Origin: an uncultured Oscillospiraceae bacterium
GTDB taxonomy: Bacteria > Bacillota > Clostridia > Oscillospirales > Oscillospiraceae
DNA: 55,152 nucleotides
Assembly: GCA_934591725.1 (NCBI GenBank)
Contig: CAKTPR010000001.1
Coordinates: forward strand, 1 to 55,152
Direction: 5' to 3'
The notes under the pieces were generated by a model that was not told the origin of the DNA, did not search any database, and saw only the letters and a program-made list of their open reading frames with translations. The position numbers and the translations under genes are program-made. Positions 45,704 through 54,780 of this stretch are shown one piece after another. Each line of letters starts with the position of its first letter. Within the stretch, counting starts at the first letter, position 1.

Positions 45704-46918
45704 ATGACTTACAACTTTGATGAGATCATTGACCGCCGGCATACCAATGCGCTGAACACCGACGGTTTCCGGGGCTACATTTTTCATGCAGGGCCGGAAA
45801 AGGTGTTCCCATACAAGGACGAGGAGTTCGTCCGTATGTGGGTGGCCGACATGGAGTTCGGCGTCGCGCCGGAAATACTGGACGCTCTGCGTCAGCGCAT
45901 AGACCGCCGCATCTTCGGTTATACGGGACTGTACGACGATGAATACTACAACGCGTTCTCCAAGTGGTGCAAGGAACACTACGATTGGAGTTTCCCACAG
46001 GAGCAGCTGTGCATCTCTCCGGGCATCATCCCCGCTCTGTACCAGCTGACGGAGACACTGTGCACCAAGGATGAAAAAGTGCTGGTGAACACCCCGGCCT
46101 ACGGCTACTTTGTCCATGCGGCGGAATACGCCGGTGTAGGCGTGCTGACCTCACCGCTCCATAAGAAGTCCGACGGCACCTTCGAAATGGATTTCGAGGA
46201 CTTTGAGAAGAAGTGCGCTGACCCTGCCTGCAAGCTGGTGTTCTGGTGCAACCCACAGAACCCGACCGGGCGGATGTGGACGGAGGAGGAGCTGCGGAAG
46301 GCTGCCGCAATCATTGAAAAGTATAATCTGTGGGTGGTGTCCGACGAGATACACTGCGACCTGATACGCTGCGGACTTCGCCATATTCCCATGGCTAAAG
46401 TGATGACTGATTATCCCAAGCTCATCACCTGCATGGCTCCCAGCAAGACCTTCAATCTGGCAGGACTGGCTTTTTCCAACATTATTATTCGGGACAAGGC
46501 GCTGCGGAGCCGCTTCCAAGACCGGGACAAGCTGTTCGGTATGGTCAATCCTCTATCTCTGACAGCAGCAAAAGCCGCCTACGAATGCGGCGGCGCATGG
46601 CATGAGGCACTGAAAAAATATCTGGACGGGAACTTTGCTTTTGTAAAAGAGTTTCTTTCCCGTGAACTGCCCAAAGCTGTCATGTACATACCGGAGGCTA
46701 CCTATCTGACATGGGTGGACATGGGCAAATGCCTGCCGGACGGCACAGACCTGCCCGACTTCTTCGCAAACAAAGCAGGTGTGCTGCTGGAGGGTGGGAA
46801 CGCCCTGTTTGTAGGCAATGCCGCCGGATATATCCGGCTGAATCTGGCAATGCCCCGCAGCATTATTGAGACAGGCCTGCAGCGCATGGCGGACGCCATA
46901 CGCCAGGAGCAAGAATAA
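45704..46918 (+). CDS. patB: PatB/MalY-type PLP-dependent C-S lyase / aminotransferase
   Basis: A 404-residue fold-type I PLP enzyme. The N-terminus YNFDEIIDRRHTNALNTDGF is typical of PatB/MalY. NPQNPTGRMW, SDEIHCDL and the PLP lysine in APSKTFNLAG are clear, and RLNLAMPRSIIE holds the substrate carboxylate Arg. Family members act as cystathionine beta-lyases or aminotransferases. AGGAGGGAAA precedes the ATG. It lies 22 bp after hxlR and probably shares its transcript. Confidence 0.88.
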   Translation: MTYNFDEIIDRRHTNALNTDGFRGYIFHAGPEKVFPYKDEEFVRMWVADMEFGVAPEILDALRQRIDRRIFGYTGLYDDEYYNAFSKWCKEHYDWSFPQEQLCISPGIIPALYQLTETLCTKDEKVLVNTPAYGYFVHAAEYAGVGVLTSPLHKKSDGTFEMDFEDFEKKCADPACKLVFWCNPQNPTGRMWTEEELRKAAAIIEKYNLWVVSDEIHCDLIRCGLRHIPMAKVMTDYPKLITCMAPSKTFNLAGLAFSNIIIRDKALRSRFQDRDKLFGMVNPLSLTAAKAAYECGGAWHEALKKYLDGNFAFVKEFLSRELPKAVMYIPEATYLTWVDMGKCLPDGTDLPDFFANKAGVLLEGGNALFVGNAAGYIRLNLAMPRSIIETGLQRMADAIRQEQE

Positions 46919-46937
46919 AAACACAATAACAACCAAT

Positions 46938-46971
46938 AAAAATGCAGAGAGCTTTTGCTCTCTGCATTTTT
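46938..46971. terminator. Bidirectional intrinsic terminator
   Basis: A perfect 15-bp stem (46938-46952 with 46957-46971), loop TTTT, with A5 and T5 at the stem edges. It separates patB from the convergent EFR1 gene. Confidence 0.9.
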
Positions 46972-46982
46972 ATGTAATAGAA

Positions 46983-47723
46983 TCACAGATAGAATTTCGG
47001 TTCCTTGCGTCCGGCGCACATTTTGATGAGCGCGGCGGAGGCGGCAAGCTGCATCGCCTTGGGGACGCGGCGCTGGGAGAACGGACACATGCTCACGCAG
47101 CGCATGCAGCTGATGCACTTGCTCTTGTCGGTGTGCTGCGGGTCGCCCGGATCGATGGCCTCGGTCGGGCACTCCTGTGCGCAGGTGCCGCAGCCGGAGC
47201 ACTTGGAGCTTGAGGTCGGGTACACAGGGATGCCCTTATATTCTTTGTACGGGCGCTTGCCGGGCATGGCGACGGGGGTAAGCTCCTGCTTTGCCATGAG
47301 GGAAGAGAGAAACTTGTTGAGCGCGGCGATATCGGACGCATCGGGACGGCCTGCGCCGAAGCGCTTGTCGATAGAGTGCGGGGCGATCATCTCCGCGCCG
47401 CCGACTACCTTGAAGCCGCGGTTGAGACACAGGTCGCTCATTTCGAGCAGAGCGTCCTCAACAGCACGGTTGCCGTAAACGGCCACGAGCACGGCCTTTG
47501 CGCCGTTGCCGTGGACATAGCTCATGCGGTCATACATCGGGGTGGGGAGCCTGCCGCCGTAGACAGGGAAGCAGAAGAACACAAGGTCATCGGAGGAAAA
47601 GCTGACCTCATAGCCGCGGGTGGTGTAATCGTAGGGGGCTGCAACATTCAGCTCGTTTGCGATGAGCTGGGCGACCTTCTCAACGCCGCCGGTGGGGCTG
47701 AAGCAGATGATCGTGGTTTTCAT
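46983..47723 (-). CDS. EFR1-family flavodoxin-ferredoxin fusion
   Basis: A 246-residue electron-transfer protein. An N-terminal flavodoxin-like domain (ICFSPTGGVEKVAQLIANEL; FFCFPVYGGRLPTPMYDR; VAVYGNRAVEDALLEM) is joined to two [4Fe-4S] motifs (CSGCGTCAQECP and CISCMRCVSMCP, about residues 174-215). Many Clostridia carry several copies. It probably shuttles electrons in the cytoplasm; the partner is unknown. AGGTGA precedes the ATG. Confidence 0.88.
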   Translation of the reverse strand: MKTTIICFSPTGGVEKVAQLIANELNVAAPYDYTTRGYEVSFSSDDLVFFCFPVYGGRLPTPMYDRMSYVHGNGAKAVLVAVYGNRAVEDALLEMSDLCLNRGFKVVGGAEMIAPHSIDKRFGAGRPDASDIAALNKFLSSLMAKQELTPVAMPGKRPYKEYKGIPVYPTSSSKCSGCGTCAQECPTEAIDPGDPQHTDKSKCISCMRCVSMCPFSQRRVPKAMQLAASAALIKMCAGRKEPKFYL

Positions 47724-47796
47724 TAATTCACCTCATATTTTTACGGCGCTCCGCCGTGACAGCAGAGCACGGCGGGCGCGCCATTCTTTCACGATA

Positions 47797-49248
47797 TCAG
47801 ATGCGCTTCCACGTTACGCCGTGGGGGATGTCGGTAAGCTCGATGCCGGAAGCCTTGAGCTCGTCGCGGATGCGGTCGGCCTCGGCGTAGTTCTTGGCCT
47901 TCTTTGCGTCCTGACGTGCCTGTATTCTGGCCTCGACCTCAGCGTCGGCCTCGCCGGACTCGGAGACGATTGTGAACGCACCGGCGGCGACATTCTGCTT
48001 CTTCAGCTCCTCGCGTCTTGCGTCGGCCTTCTCGATAAGGCTCAGGCTCAGCACACGGTCAAAGTCCGCAATGGTGGCGAGCTTGGTCGCGTCGTTGGTC
48101 TTGTACTTGAGCACATCATACAGCGCGGTGACGGCGAGGGAGGTGTTGAGGTCGTTGTCCATCGCGGCGCAGAACTTCTCCTTCATCGCGGTCATGGCGG
48201 CGGCGTCAACTTCGCCGTCGCCGGGCTTGAGCGCGGCGATGCGGTTTATGAGCTTATTGAACGCGGCCTGCGCGTTGTCGAGATTTTCCCAGGTAAAGAC
48301 GAGGTTGTTGCGGTAGTGGCTCTGGAGGCAGAAGAGACGGTAGGCGAGGGGATCATAGCCCTTTTCCTGGAGCAGAGAGACGGTGAGAAACTCGCCGCTC
48401 GACTTGCTCATCTTGCCGTGGCTGGTGTTCAGGTGGTGAACATGCATCCAGAAATTGCACCAATGATGGCCGAGATAGGACTCGGACTGGGCGATTTCGT
48501 TGGTGTGGTGGGGGAAAGCGTTATCGATGCCGCCGCAGTGGATATCAAGATCCTCGCCGAGATGCTTCATGGAAATGCCGGAGCACTCAATGTGCCAGCC
48601 GGGGTAGCCGACGCCCCAGGGGGAGTCCCATTTCAGCGCCTGATCCTCGAACTTGGACTTGGTGAACCAGAGGACAAAGTCGTTCTTGTTGCGCTTGTTG
48701 GTGTCCTCATCGACGCCCTCGCGCACACCGACGGCGAGATCGTCCTGATTGAAGTCGTTGAAGACATAGTAGCGTTCGAGCTTGGAGGTATCAAAGTACA
48801 CATTGCCGCCGGCAAGGTAGGCATAGCCGGTGTCAAGGAGCTTGGTGATGATGCGGATATAGTCGTCGATGCAGTTGGTCGCAGGTTCGACGACGTCGGG
48901 GCGCTTGATGTTGAGCTTCTGGCAGTCGGAGAAGAAAGCGTCGGTATAGAACTTTGCGATCTCCATGACGCTCTTGTGCTCGCGCTTTGCGCCCTTGAGC
49001 ATCTTGTCCTCGCCCTCGTCTGCATCGGAGGTCAGGTGGCCGACATCGGTTATGTTCATGACGCGCTTGACATTGTAGCCGAGGTAGCGCAGGTACTTTT
49101 CGAGAATATCCTCCATGATGTAGGAGCGGAGGTTGCCGATGTGGGCAAAGTGATAGACCGTGGGGCCGCAGGTGTACATCTTGACGATGTCGGGATGGTT
49201 GGGGACAAACTCGTCCTTGGTTCTGGTAGCGGAATTATATAATTTCAT
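47797..49248 (-). CDS. cysS: Cysteine--tRNA ligase
   Basis: A 483-residue class I synthetase. The HIGH-like motif is FAHIGNLRSYIMEDIL (about 34-49; HIGN here), the zinc ligands include CGPTVYH and ECSGISMKHLG, and KMSKS lies in HGKMSKSSGEF. The C-terminal DALR and tail region (EVEARIQARQDAKKAKNYAEADRIRDEL) is complete. It lies 35 nt after pgsA in the same direction. Confidence 0.95.
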   Translation of the reverse strand: MKLYNSATRTKDEFVPNHPDIVKMYTCGPTVYHFAHIGNLRSYIMEDILEKYLRYLGYNVKRVMNITDVGHLTSDADEGEDKMLKGAKREHKSVMEIAKFYTDAFFSDCQKLNIKRPDVVEPATNCIDDYIRIITKLLDTGYAYLAGGNVYFDTSKLERYYVFNDFNQDDLAVGVREGVDEDTNKRNKNDFVLWFTKSKFEDQALKWDSPWGVGYPGWHIECSGISMKHLGEDLDIHCGGIDNAFPHHTNEIAQSESYLGHHWCNFWMHVHHLNTSHGKMSKSSGEFLTVSLLQEKGYDPLAYRLFCLQSHYRNNLVFTWENLDNAQAAFNKLINRIAALKPGDGEVDAAAMTAMKEKFCAAMDNDLNTSLAVTALYDVLKYKTNDATKLATIADFDRVLSLSLIEKADARREELKKQNVAAGAFTIVSESGEADAEVEARIQARQDAKKAKNYAEADRIRDELKASGIELTDIPHGVTWKRI

Positions 49249-49283
49249 AATAATTGCTCCTTATAATTGCTAATTGCTGCTTA

Positions 49284-49805
49284 TCAGTCAGCGTTTTTGA
49301 ATACGTCACGGTTGACGCAGAAGTACTCTATGCCGGAATAAAGCGTGGTGATGACGATGATCGCGGTGCAGACGATGTTGACAGCCGGGTACTGACCAAA
49401 CACCAGCATTGTACCGAGACCGACCATGGTGCAGCCGGTCTTGAGCTTGCCGGAGATGGCCGCGGCGATGACGCGTCCCTGCTCGACGGCGAGCAGACGG
49501 AGCCCCGACACCGCAAACTCACGGAACAGCACGATAGCGACGCACCATGCGGGCATCTGGCCGCGCTCGATGAAGATGCACATTGCCGCGAGCACAAGCA
49601 TTTTATCTGCCAGCGGATCCATGAACTTGCCGAAGTTCGAGACCTGATTATAGTGGCGCGCTATGTAGCCGTCGGCAACGTCAGAGAGACAGGCGATGAT
49701 ATACACCGCGAGCGCCCAGCCGAAAAGGTTCTGGTACGCGAGAACCATGAATACCGGGATAAGGATGATGCGGAAAATGGTGATCTTGTTTGCGGTCGTG
49801 TTCAT
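49284..49805 (-). CDS. pgsA: CDP-diacylglycerol--glycerol-3-phosphate 3-phosphatidyltransferase
   Basis: A 173-residue membrane enzyme with the CDP-alcohol phosphotransferase motif DVADGYIARHYNQVSNFGKFMDPLADK (D-x2-DG-x2-AR-x8-G-x3-D-x3-D) at about residues 41-67 and several TM helices. It makes phosphatidylglycerol phosphate. GGAGGTTCC precedes the ATG; it lies 15 nt after rimO. Confidence 0.92.
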   Translation of the reverse strand: MNTTANKITIFRIILIPVFMVLAYQNLFGWALAVYIIACLSDVADGYIARHYNQVSNFGKFMDPLADKMLVLAAMCIFIERGQMPAWCVAIVLFREFAVSGLRLLAVEQGRVIAAAISGKLKTGCTMVGLGTMLVFGQYPAVNIVCTAIIVITTLYSGIEYFCVNRDVFKNAD

Positions 49806-49820
49806 ACCGGAACCTCCTGT

Positions 49821-51137
49821 TTATATCTCTTCACCGTAGAGGATGCCGTCCTCAGCTTCGAGGATGCGCACGCTCGTCATATCGCCGTCGCGGCAGCTGC
49901 CCTTGAAGAACACCTGACCGTCGATATCGGGCGAATCGGCATAGCTGCGGCCGTAGAGCATACCGGCTTCCTCGTCGTAGCCCTCGCAGAGGACGCGGAT
50001 CGTTTTTCCGCAGAAGCCCTGACAGAACTCGTCCATTATCGTCGCCTGAAGCTCCATGATAAGGTCAGCGCGGCGCTGCGCTTCCTCCTCATCCACATGC
50101 TCCATCTTTGCAGCCGGCGTACCCTCCTCAGGGGAGAACGGGAACACGCCGACGCGCTCGATGCGCGCTTCCTTGAGAAACTCGCACAGCTCCTCAAACT
50201 CCGCCTCGCCCTCGCCGGGAAGCCCCGCGATAAGGCTGGTGCGGATGACAAGGCCGGGGATGCGCTCGCGCAGCTTCTTGAAGAGCACGCGGATATCCTC
50301 GCCGGTGCCGCGGCGGTTCATGATCTTGAGTATATGGTCGTTTATGTGCTGGATGGGTATATCCAGATATTTTACTATTTTGGGGTTATTTGCGATCTCG
50401 TCGATAAGCTCCTCATCGAACTGGTCGACATAGAGGTAGTGGAGCCTTATCCACTCGATGCCGTCTATCCCGGACAGGCGGCGGCAAAGCTCGGCCAGAC
50501 AGCGCCTGCCGTACAGGTCGGTGCCGTAGCGGGTGATGTCCTGCGCGATGACGATAAGCTCCTTGACGCCGTGAGAAGCGAGATCGCGCGCCTCCTCGAT
50601 GATGTTCTCCATATCGCGGGAGCGGTAGCGGCCGCGGATGAAGGGGATGGCACAGAAGGCGCAGAAGTTGTTGCAGCCCTCGGCGATGCGCAGATATGCC
50701 CAGCCCGGGCCGGTGGAGACAACGCGGGGTATCTCGTCAACGGGGGCGCTGTTGTCGCCGAAGGCGCTCGTACATCGCCCCGCCATTACGGCGTCCGCCG
50801 CACTGACGATATCGCCGAAGCTGCCGACGCCGAGCACGGCGTCAATTTCCGGCATCTCGGACATGATGCTGTCCTTATATCTCTCGGCAAGACAGCCGGT
50901 GACGATAAGCCCGCCGAGCTTGCCGGCCTTCTTGAGCTGAGCCATTTCAAGGATGTTGTCGATAGCCTCGCTCTTCGCCGCGTCAATAAAGCCGCAGGTG
51001 TTCACGATGGCAAGGTCTGCTCCCTCCGGATCGGGGACGAGCGTATAGCCCGCCTCGCTCATGAGGTAGAGCATCTGTTCGCTGTTGACAAGATTCTTGG
51101 CACAGCCGAGAGAGATCATCGCAAAGGTTTTTTCCAT
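49821..51137 (-). CDS. rimO: Ribosomal protein S12 methylthiotransferase RimO
   Basis: A 438-residue radical SAM methylthiotransferase. The N-terminal UPF0004 domain has SLGCAKNLVNSE and NTCGFIDAAKSE cluster Cys; the radical SAM CxxxCxxC is in EGCNNFCAFCAIP; a C-terminal TRAM domain follows (about 375-438). I start it at 51137 (MEKTFAM), with GAGGAC upstream and 7 nt after the recX stop. RimO beta-methylthiolates an Asp of ribosomal protein S12. Confidence 0.93.
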   Translation of the reverse strand: MEKTFAMISLGCAKNLVNSEQMLYLMSEAGYTLVPDPEGADLAIVNTCGFIDAAKSEAIDNILEMAQLKKAGKLGGLIVTGCLAERYKDSIMSEMPEIDAVLGVGSFGDIVSAADAVMAGRCTSAFGDNSAPVDEIPRVVSTGPGWAYLRIAEGCNNFCAFCAIPFIRGRYRSRDMENIIEEARDLASHGVKELIVIAQDITRYGTDLYGRRCLAELCRRLSGIDGIEWIRLHYLYVDQFDEELIDEIANNPKIVKYLDIPIQHINDHILKIMNRRGTGEDIRVLFKKLRERIPGLVIRTSLIAGLPGEGEAEFEELCEFLKEARIERVGVFPFSPEEGTPAAKMEHVDEEEAQRRADLIMELQATIMDEFCQGFCGKTIRVLCEGYDEEAGMLYGRSYADSPDIDGQVFFKGSCRDGDMTSVRILEAEDGILYGEEI

Positions 51138-51144
51138 GGTAAAA

Positions 51145-51756
51145 TCAGTCCTCTGTAATATCCGCACTGAAGCGGTTCAGTGCTTCGCGTATGTCCTCCC
51201 ATGAGTAGCCGCGGCGGAAGAGCGCGGCGCTGACCTTTCTGACCTGATCGCGGTCTTCGGGATCGGTCAGCCGGGAGGAGATGAATTTGTCTATCTTTGA
51301 ATCGTCACTGGGCGCGGCGTCAAGCACCTCGTCCCACATATCGCGGTCAATGCCGCGGCGCGAAAGCTCGGAGCGGATGCGCCCCGGCCCGTAGCCCTTG
51401 GCGCTGTAATGCCGGGCAACGGCGGCAGCGTAGCTCGCGTCGTCGACGAGCCCGCGCTCGGAAAGCCACGCGGCACAGTATGCGGCGTCCTCCTCGTCAC
51501 AGCCCTTGTCGGTGAGCTTTTTCTCAAGCTCCTTCCGGCTCATGGCGCGGCGGGAGAGATACTCCAGCGCCTTCTCGCGCGTGAGGGCACGGCGCGATTC
51601 GCGCTCAAGCTCCTCAAGTCCGCCCTCGTCAAGCTCGCGCCCGGAGAACAGGCGCAGATCTGTCACGACGCCGAGAGTGGTTTTTATCTCGCGTTCATCC
51701 TCCAGCGTGACGGTGAGCCGTCCGGGGGAGGTCTGCTTTATCGCGGTAATGAGCAC
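51145..51756 (-). CDS. recX: RecX-family regulatory protein
   Basis: A 203-residue helical repeat protein. ALEYLSRRAMSRKELEKKLTDKGC and the following GLVDDASYAAAVARHYSAKGYGPGRIRSELSRRGI repeat are typical of RecX, which modulates RecA filaments. It begins 6 nt after the recA stop. The N-terminal region (TVTLEDEREIKTTLGVVTDLRLFSG) precedes the three-helix repeats. Confidence 0.9.
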   Translation of the reverse strand: MLITAIKQTSPGRLTVTLEDEREIKTTLGVVTDLRLFSGRELDEGGLEELERESRRALTREKALEYLSRRAMSRKELEKKLTDKGCDEEDAAYCAAWLSERGLVDDASYAAAVARHYSAKGYGPGRIRSELSRRGIDRDMWDEVLDAAPSDDSKIDKFISSRLTDPEDRDQVRKVSAALFRRGYSWEDIREALNRFSADITED

Positions 51757-51762
51757 CGGCTA

Positions 51763-52875
51763 TCAGTCCTCGGTGAAGTCCGCGGCGGTGATATCCACGG
51801 CGGCGGGAGTGCGGCCGGAGACCTGCGCTGCGCGCTTTGCCTGCGGGGTGAGGAGCTTGTGCGCGTTCTCGCGTATCTCCTTTTCGATAGCGTCGCAGGC
51901 TTCGGGGTTGGCAAGAAGGTATTCCTTCACGCCGTCGCGCCCCTGAATGCGCTGGCCGTTGCAGGTGTACCATGCGCCGGCCTTGTCGATGATCTCAAGC
52001 TTCACGCCGAGGTCGATGATCTCACCGACCTTGGAGATGCCTTCGCCGTACATGATGTCAAACTCCGCCTCGCGGAACGGGGGAGCGACCTTGTTCTTGA
52101 CGACCTTGGCGCGCGTGCGGTTGCCGACCATCTCGCCGCCGACCTTGAGGGTCTCGATGCGGCGCACGTCGATGCGCACGGAGGCATAATACTTCAGCGC
52201 AAGACCGCCGGGGGTAGTCTCGGGGTTGCCGTACATGACGCCGATCTTCTGGCGCAGCTGGTTGATGAAAATGACGGTGCAGTTATTCTTCGAGATAGCA
52301 CCGGCCAGACGGCGCATTGCCTGGCTCATGAGCCTTGCCAGCGCGCCGACGACGGTATCGCCGACCTCGCCTTCGAGCTCGACGCGCGGAATGAGCGCCG
52401 CGACGGAGTCAACGACGAGCACGTCGATAGCACCGGAGCGGACGAGGGATTCGGCAATGTCAAGCGCCTGCTCGCCGGTGTCCGGCTGGGAAATGAGCAG
52501 GCTGTCGATATCGACACCGAGGGCTCTCGCGTATGCCGGTTCGAGGGCGTGCTCAACGTCTATATACGCAGCGTCCCCGCCGTTTTTCTGCGCGGAGGCG
52601 ACGACGTGCAGCGCAAGCGTAGTCTTACCGGATGCCTCAGGCCCGTATATCTCGACGATACGGCCGCGCGGAACGCCGCCGATGCCGAGGGCAAGGTCAA
52701 GGGACAGAGAGCCGGTGGAGAGCGCTTCGACGTTGACCGAGATATCGTCTCCAAGGCGCATGATGGTGCCCTTGCCGTAGTCCTTTTCTATCTTCGCAAT
52801 GGCTGTTTCGAGTGCTTTTTTCTTATCGCCGCTTGCGGGCGCGGTCACTGCAACTGCTTTTTTCTTCTCGGCCAT
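51763..52875 (-). CDS. recA: Recombinase RecA
   Basis: A 370-residue RecA. Walker A GPEASGKTT, Walker B LVVDSVAAL, and the L1/L2 loops including NQLRQKIGVMYGNPETTPGG are intact. The Lys/Ala N-terminal extension (MAEKKKAVAVTAPASGDKKK) is lineage-typical. GAGGGAG precedes the ATG. The gene is followed by recX. I saw no clear LexA (SOS) box in the 40 bp upstream; it may be read from further upstream. Confidence 0.96.
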   Translation of the reverse strand: MAEKKKAVAVTAPASGDKKKALETAIAKIEKDYGKGTIMRLGDDISVNVEALSTGSLSLDLALGIGGVPRGRIVEIYGPEASGKTTLALHVVASAQKNGGDAAYIDVEHALEPAYARALGVDIDSLLISQPDTGEQALDIAESLVRSGAIDVLVVDSVAALIPRVELEGEVGDTVVGALARLMSQAMRRLAGAISKNNCTVIFINQLRQKIGVMYGNPETTPGGLALKYYASVRIDVRRIETLKVGGEMVGNRTRAKVVKNKVAPPFREAEFDIMYGEGISKVGEIIDLGVKLEIIDKAGAWYTCNGQRIQGRDGVKEYLLANPEACDAIEKEIRENAHKLLTPQAKRAAQVSGRTPAAVDITAADFTED

Positions 52876-52915
52876 TTGTTCTCCCTCTCTTAAATAATCA
52901 GAATGGTTTATTATA

Positions 52916-53806
52916 TCACATTTTCCCGATGACGACGCGGTCGATCATCTGGGTGTCCTTCCTCGTCTGCGCCGAGGCAAAGCCCGCGGCCATGAGCATT
53001 TCGCACACGGCGCTTGCCTGACCCTCGCCGACCTCGAACATGAGGCAGCCGCCGGGGCGCAGCAGACTCTTCCAGTATTTTATAATTCCCTTGTAGAAGC
53101 GCAGCCCGTCCTCACCGCCGTCGAGCGCCCAGACAGGCTCATAGTCGCGCACGGAGCGGTCGAGCTTGGCAATCTCGGCGCTTTCTATGTACGGGGGGTT
53201 TGAGACTATAACGTCAAAGCTGCCGATGCCGAGCGGGGGCGAGCTTGTCGCATCCGCCTGCATGCAGATAACGCGCGAGCTGAGACGGTTCTTCGCGATG
53301 TTCTGCCGGCAGACCTCAAGCGCGCTTGCGCTGAGATCGACCGCGACAAGCTTCGTCGCGGGCAGCTCGTGCCCGATCGCGCAGGTGATGCAGCCGCTGC
53401 CGCAGCACAGGTCGAGCACACGCGCATCCATCTTGTACCCGGTGAGAAATTCCTTCACCGCGTCGACGAGAACCTCGGTGTCCATACGCGGGATGAGCAC
53501 GTCCGGCGTCACGGTCATGGGCAGCCCATAGAACTCCCAAGAGCCGGTTATGTAGGCGACGGGCTCGCCGCGCAGGCGGCGGGCGGTGTAGTCAAGAACA
53601 ATGTTTTCGACCTGCTCGGTCGTATATAGATTGATGTCCCGCAGAAGCTGCTGCACGGTCTTACCCGCGGCGCAGGCGACAAGGATCCGCGCTTCAAGCG
53701 CGTAGCCCTCAACGCCGTTCTGCCGCAGTATGTTCCTTGTGGACAGATAGATGTCGTTATATGTCTTCAATTTGTCCTCTCCAGATGCCTTATTTTCCCC
53801 ACTCAT
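52916..53806 (-). CDS. prmC: Peptide chain release factor N5-glutamine methyltransferase
   Basis: A 296-residue PrmC. The N-terminal helical domain (about 15-90) precedes the Rossmann methyltransferase with VLDLCCGSGCITCAIG (motif I) and the catalytic VSNPPYIE (NPPY). The start at 53806 (MSGEN) overlaps the 3' end of the DUF1385 gene by 17 bp, with AAAGGG upstream within that gene. It methylates the GGQ glutamine of RF1/RF2. Confidence 0.92.
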   Translation of the reverse strand: MSGENKASGEDKLKTYNDIYLSTRNILRQNGVEGYALEARILVACAAGKTVQQLLRDINLYTTEQVENIVLDYTARRLRGEPVAYITGSWEFYGLPMTVTPDVLIPRMDTEVLVDAVKEFLTGYKMDARVLDLCCGSGCITCAIGHELPATKLVAVDLSASALEVCRQNIAKNRLSSRVICMQADATSSPPLGIGSFDVIVSNPPYIESAEIAKLDRSVRDYEPVWALDGGEDGLRFYKGIIKYWKSLLRPGGCLMFEVGEGQASAVCEMLMAAGFASAQTRKDTQMIDRVVIGKM

Positions 53807-54740
53807 CGCTGCCCTTTTCATCGGGTATGACAAGCTCCAGCGCGCGGATCGCACACTCTATCATCGAGTCGTCAGGCTCGTTTGTGGTCAGGTGCTGGAG
53901 CCACTTGCCGGGAGCCGACAGCGCGGCGGACAGCCAGTTGTCATGCAGGCCGCACCAGCGGTTTATCTCATAGCTTATCCCGACGACGACCGGCAGCAGC
54001 AGCAGGTGACAGCCCATGCGGGCAAAGCTGTTGTCGAGCCGGACGACGGAGTTTACAAGGATGCTGACCACGACCACGACGAGCAGAAAGCTCGTCCCGC
54101 AGCGGGGATGGAAGCGGGACTCCTCACGGACGTTCTCGACCGTGAGCTCCTTGCCGTGCTCGTAGCAGAAGATGGTCTTATGCTCCGCGCCGTGGTAGGA
54201 GAACAGACGCTTCACGTCGCTCACGCAGGTACACAGCTTCATGTACGCGAGCAGGATGATGACGCGTACAAGACCCTCTGACAGATTACGCACAAAATAG
54301 CTCGCTGTCAAGGGCTTTATCAGGCCGACGATGGCCGCCGGCAGGAAGATGAACAGAAACAGGGACAGCGCGATGCCGAGCACGACAGCCGTGCCGATGA
54401 TGAGCTTCTGCGCCTTGTCCTCAGGGAAGTGATCCTCTATCCATTTATCGAGCTTATCAGGCTCGCCCTGCTCCTCAATGGGGACGAGGCTTGCCGAATA
54501 GGTCAGCGCCTGCATACCCTTTACCATCGAGTCAAGGAATATGGCGCAGCCGCGGATGAGCGGCCAGCCGAGGATGGGGTACTTGTCCTTTATGAATTTG
54601 AGCTCTTCGGTCTTTTCAACAAGACCGTCCTTCGTGCGGCAGACGATAGCCTGCTTTTTCGGGCCGCGCATGAGGATGCCCTCAATGAGCGCCTGCCCGC
54701 CTATGGAAGTGCGGAAACCGCAGGATCTGCTGTTTTTCAA
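53790..54740 (-). CDS. DUF1385 membrane protein (YqhQ-like)
   Basis: A 316-residue protein of the DUF1385 family: GGQALIEGILMRGPKKQAIVCR at the N-terminus, GWPLIRGCAIFLDSM, FSYHGAEHKTIFCYEHG and FHPRCGTSFLL are its signature blocks. Four or so TM helices lie between about 110 and 245. Conserved His and Cys residues (HGAEHKT, FHPRCG) hint at metal binding. In Firmicutes it commonly sits just upstream of prmC; function is unknown. Confidence 0.9.
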   Translation of the reverse strand: MKNSRSCGFRTSIGGQALIEGILMRGPKKQAIVCRTKDGLVEKTEELKFIKDKYPILGWPLIRGCAIFLDSMVKGMQALTYSASLVPIEEQGEPDKLDKWIEDHFPEDKAQKLIIGTAVVLGIALSLFLFIFLPAAIVGLIKPLTASYFVRNLSEGLVRVIILLAYMKLCTCVSDVKRLFSYHGAEHKTIFCYEHGKELTVENVREESRFHPRCGTSFLLVVVVVSILVNSVVRLDNSFARMGCHLLLLPVVVGISYEINRWCGLHDNWLSAALSAPGKWLQHLTTNEPDDSMIECAIRALELVIPDEKGSDEWGK

Positions 54741-54780
54741 TTCGGGGTTCTCCTTTGTAAGTGCGATAGAAAAAATAGTA

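Noticed and set aside
47724..47796. ACGGCG-ctc-CGCCGT between the EFR1 gene and cysS as a terminator of cysS
   Set aside because: The stem is only 6 bp and the minus-strand tail is A-rich (AAAAATATG), not U-rich.
49254..51158. A 634-codon open frame antisense to pgsA and rimO
   Set aside because: It spans two genes with clear motifs on the minus strand and has no start signal or domain of its own.
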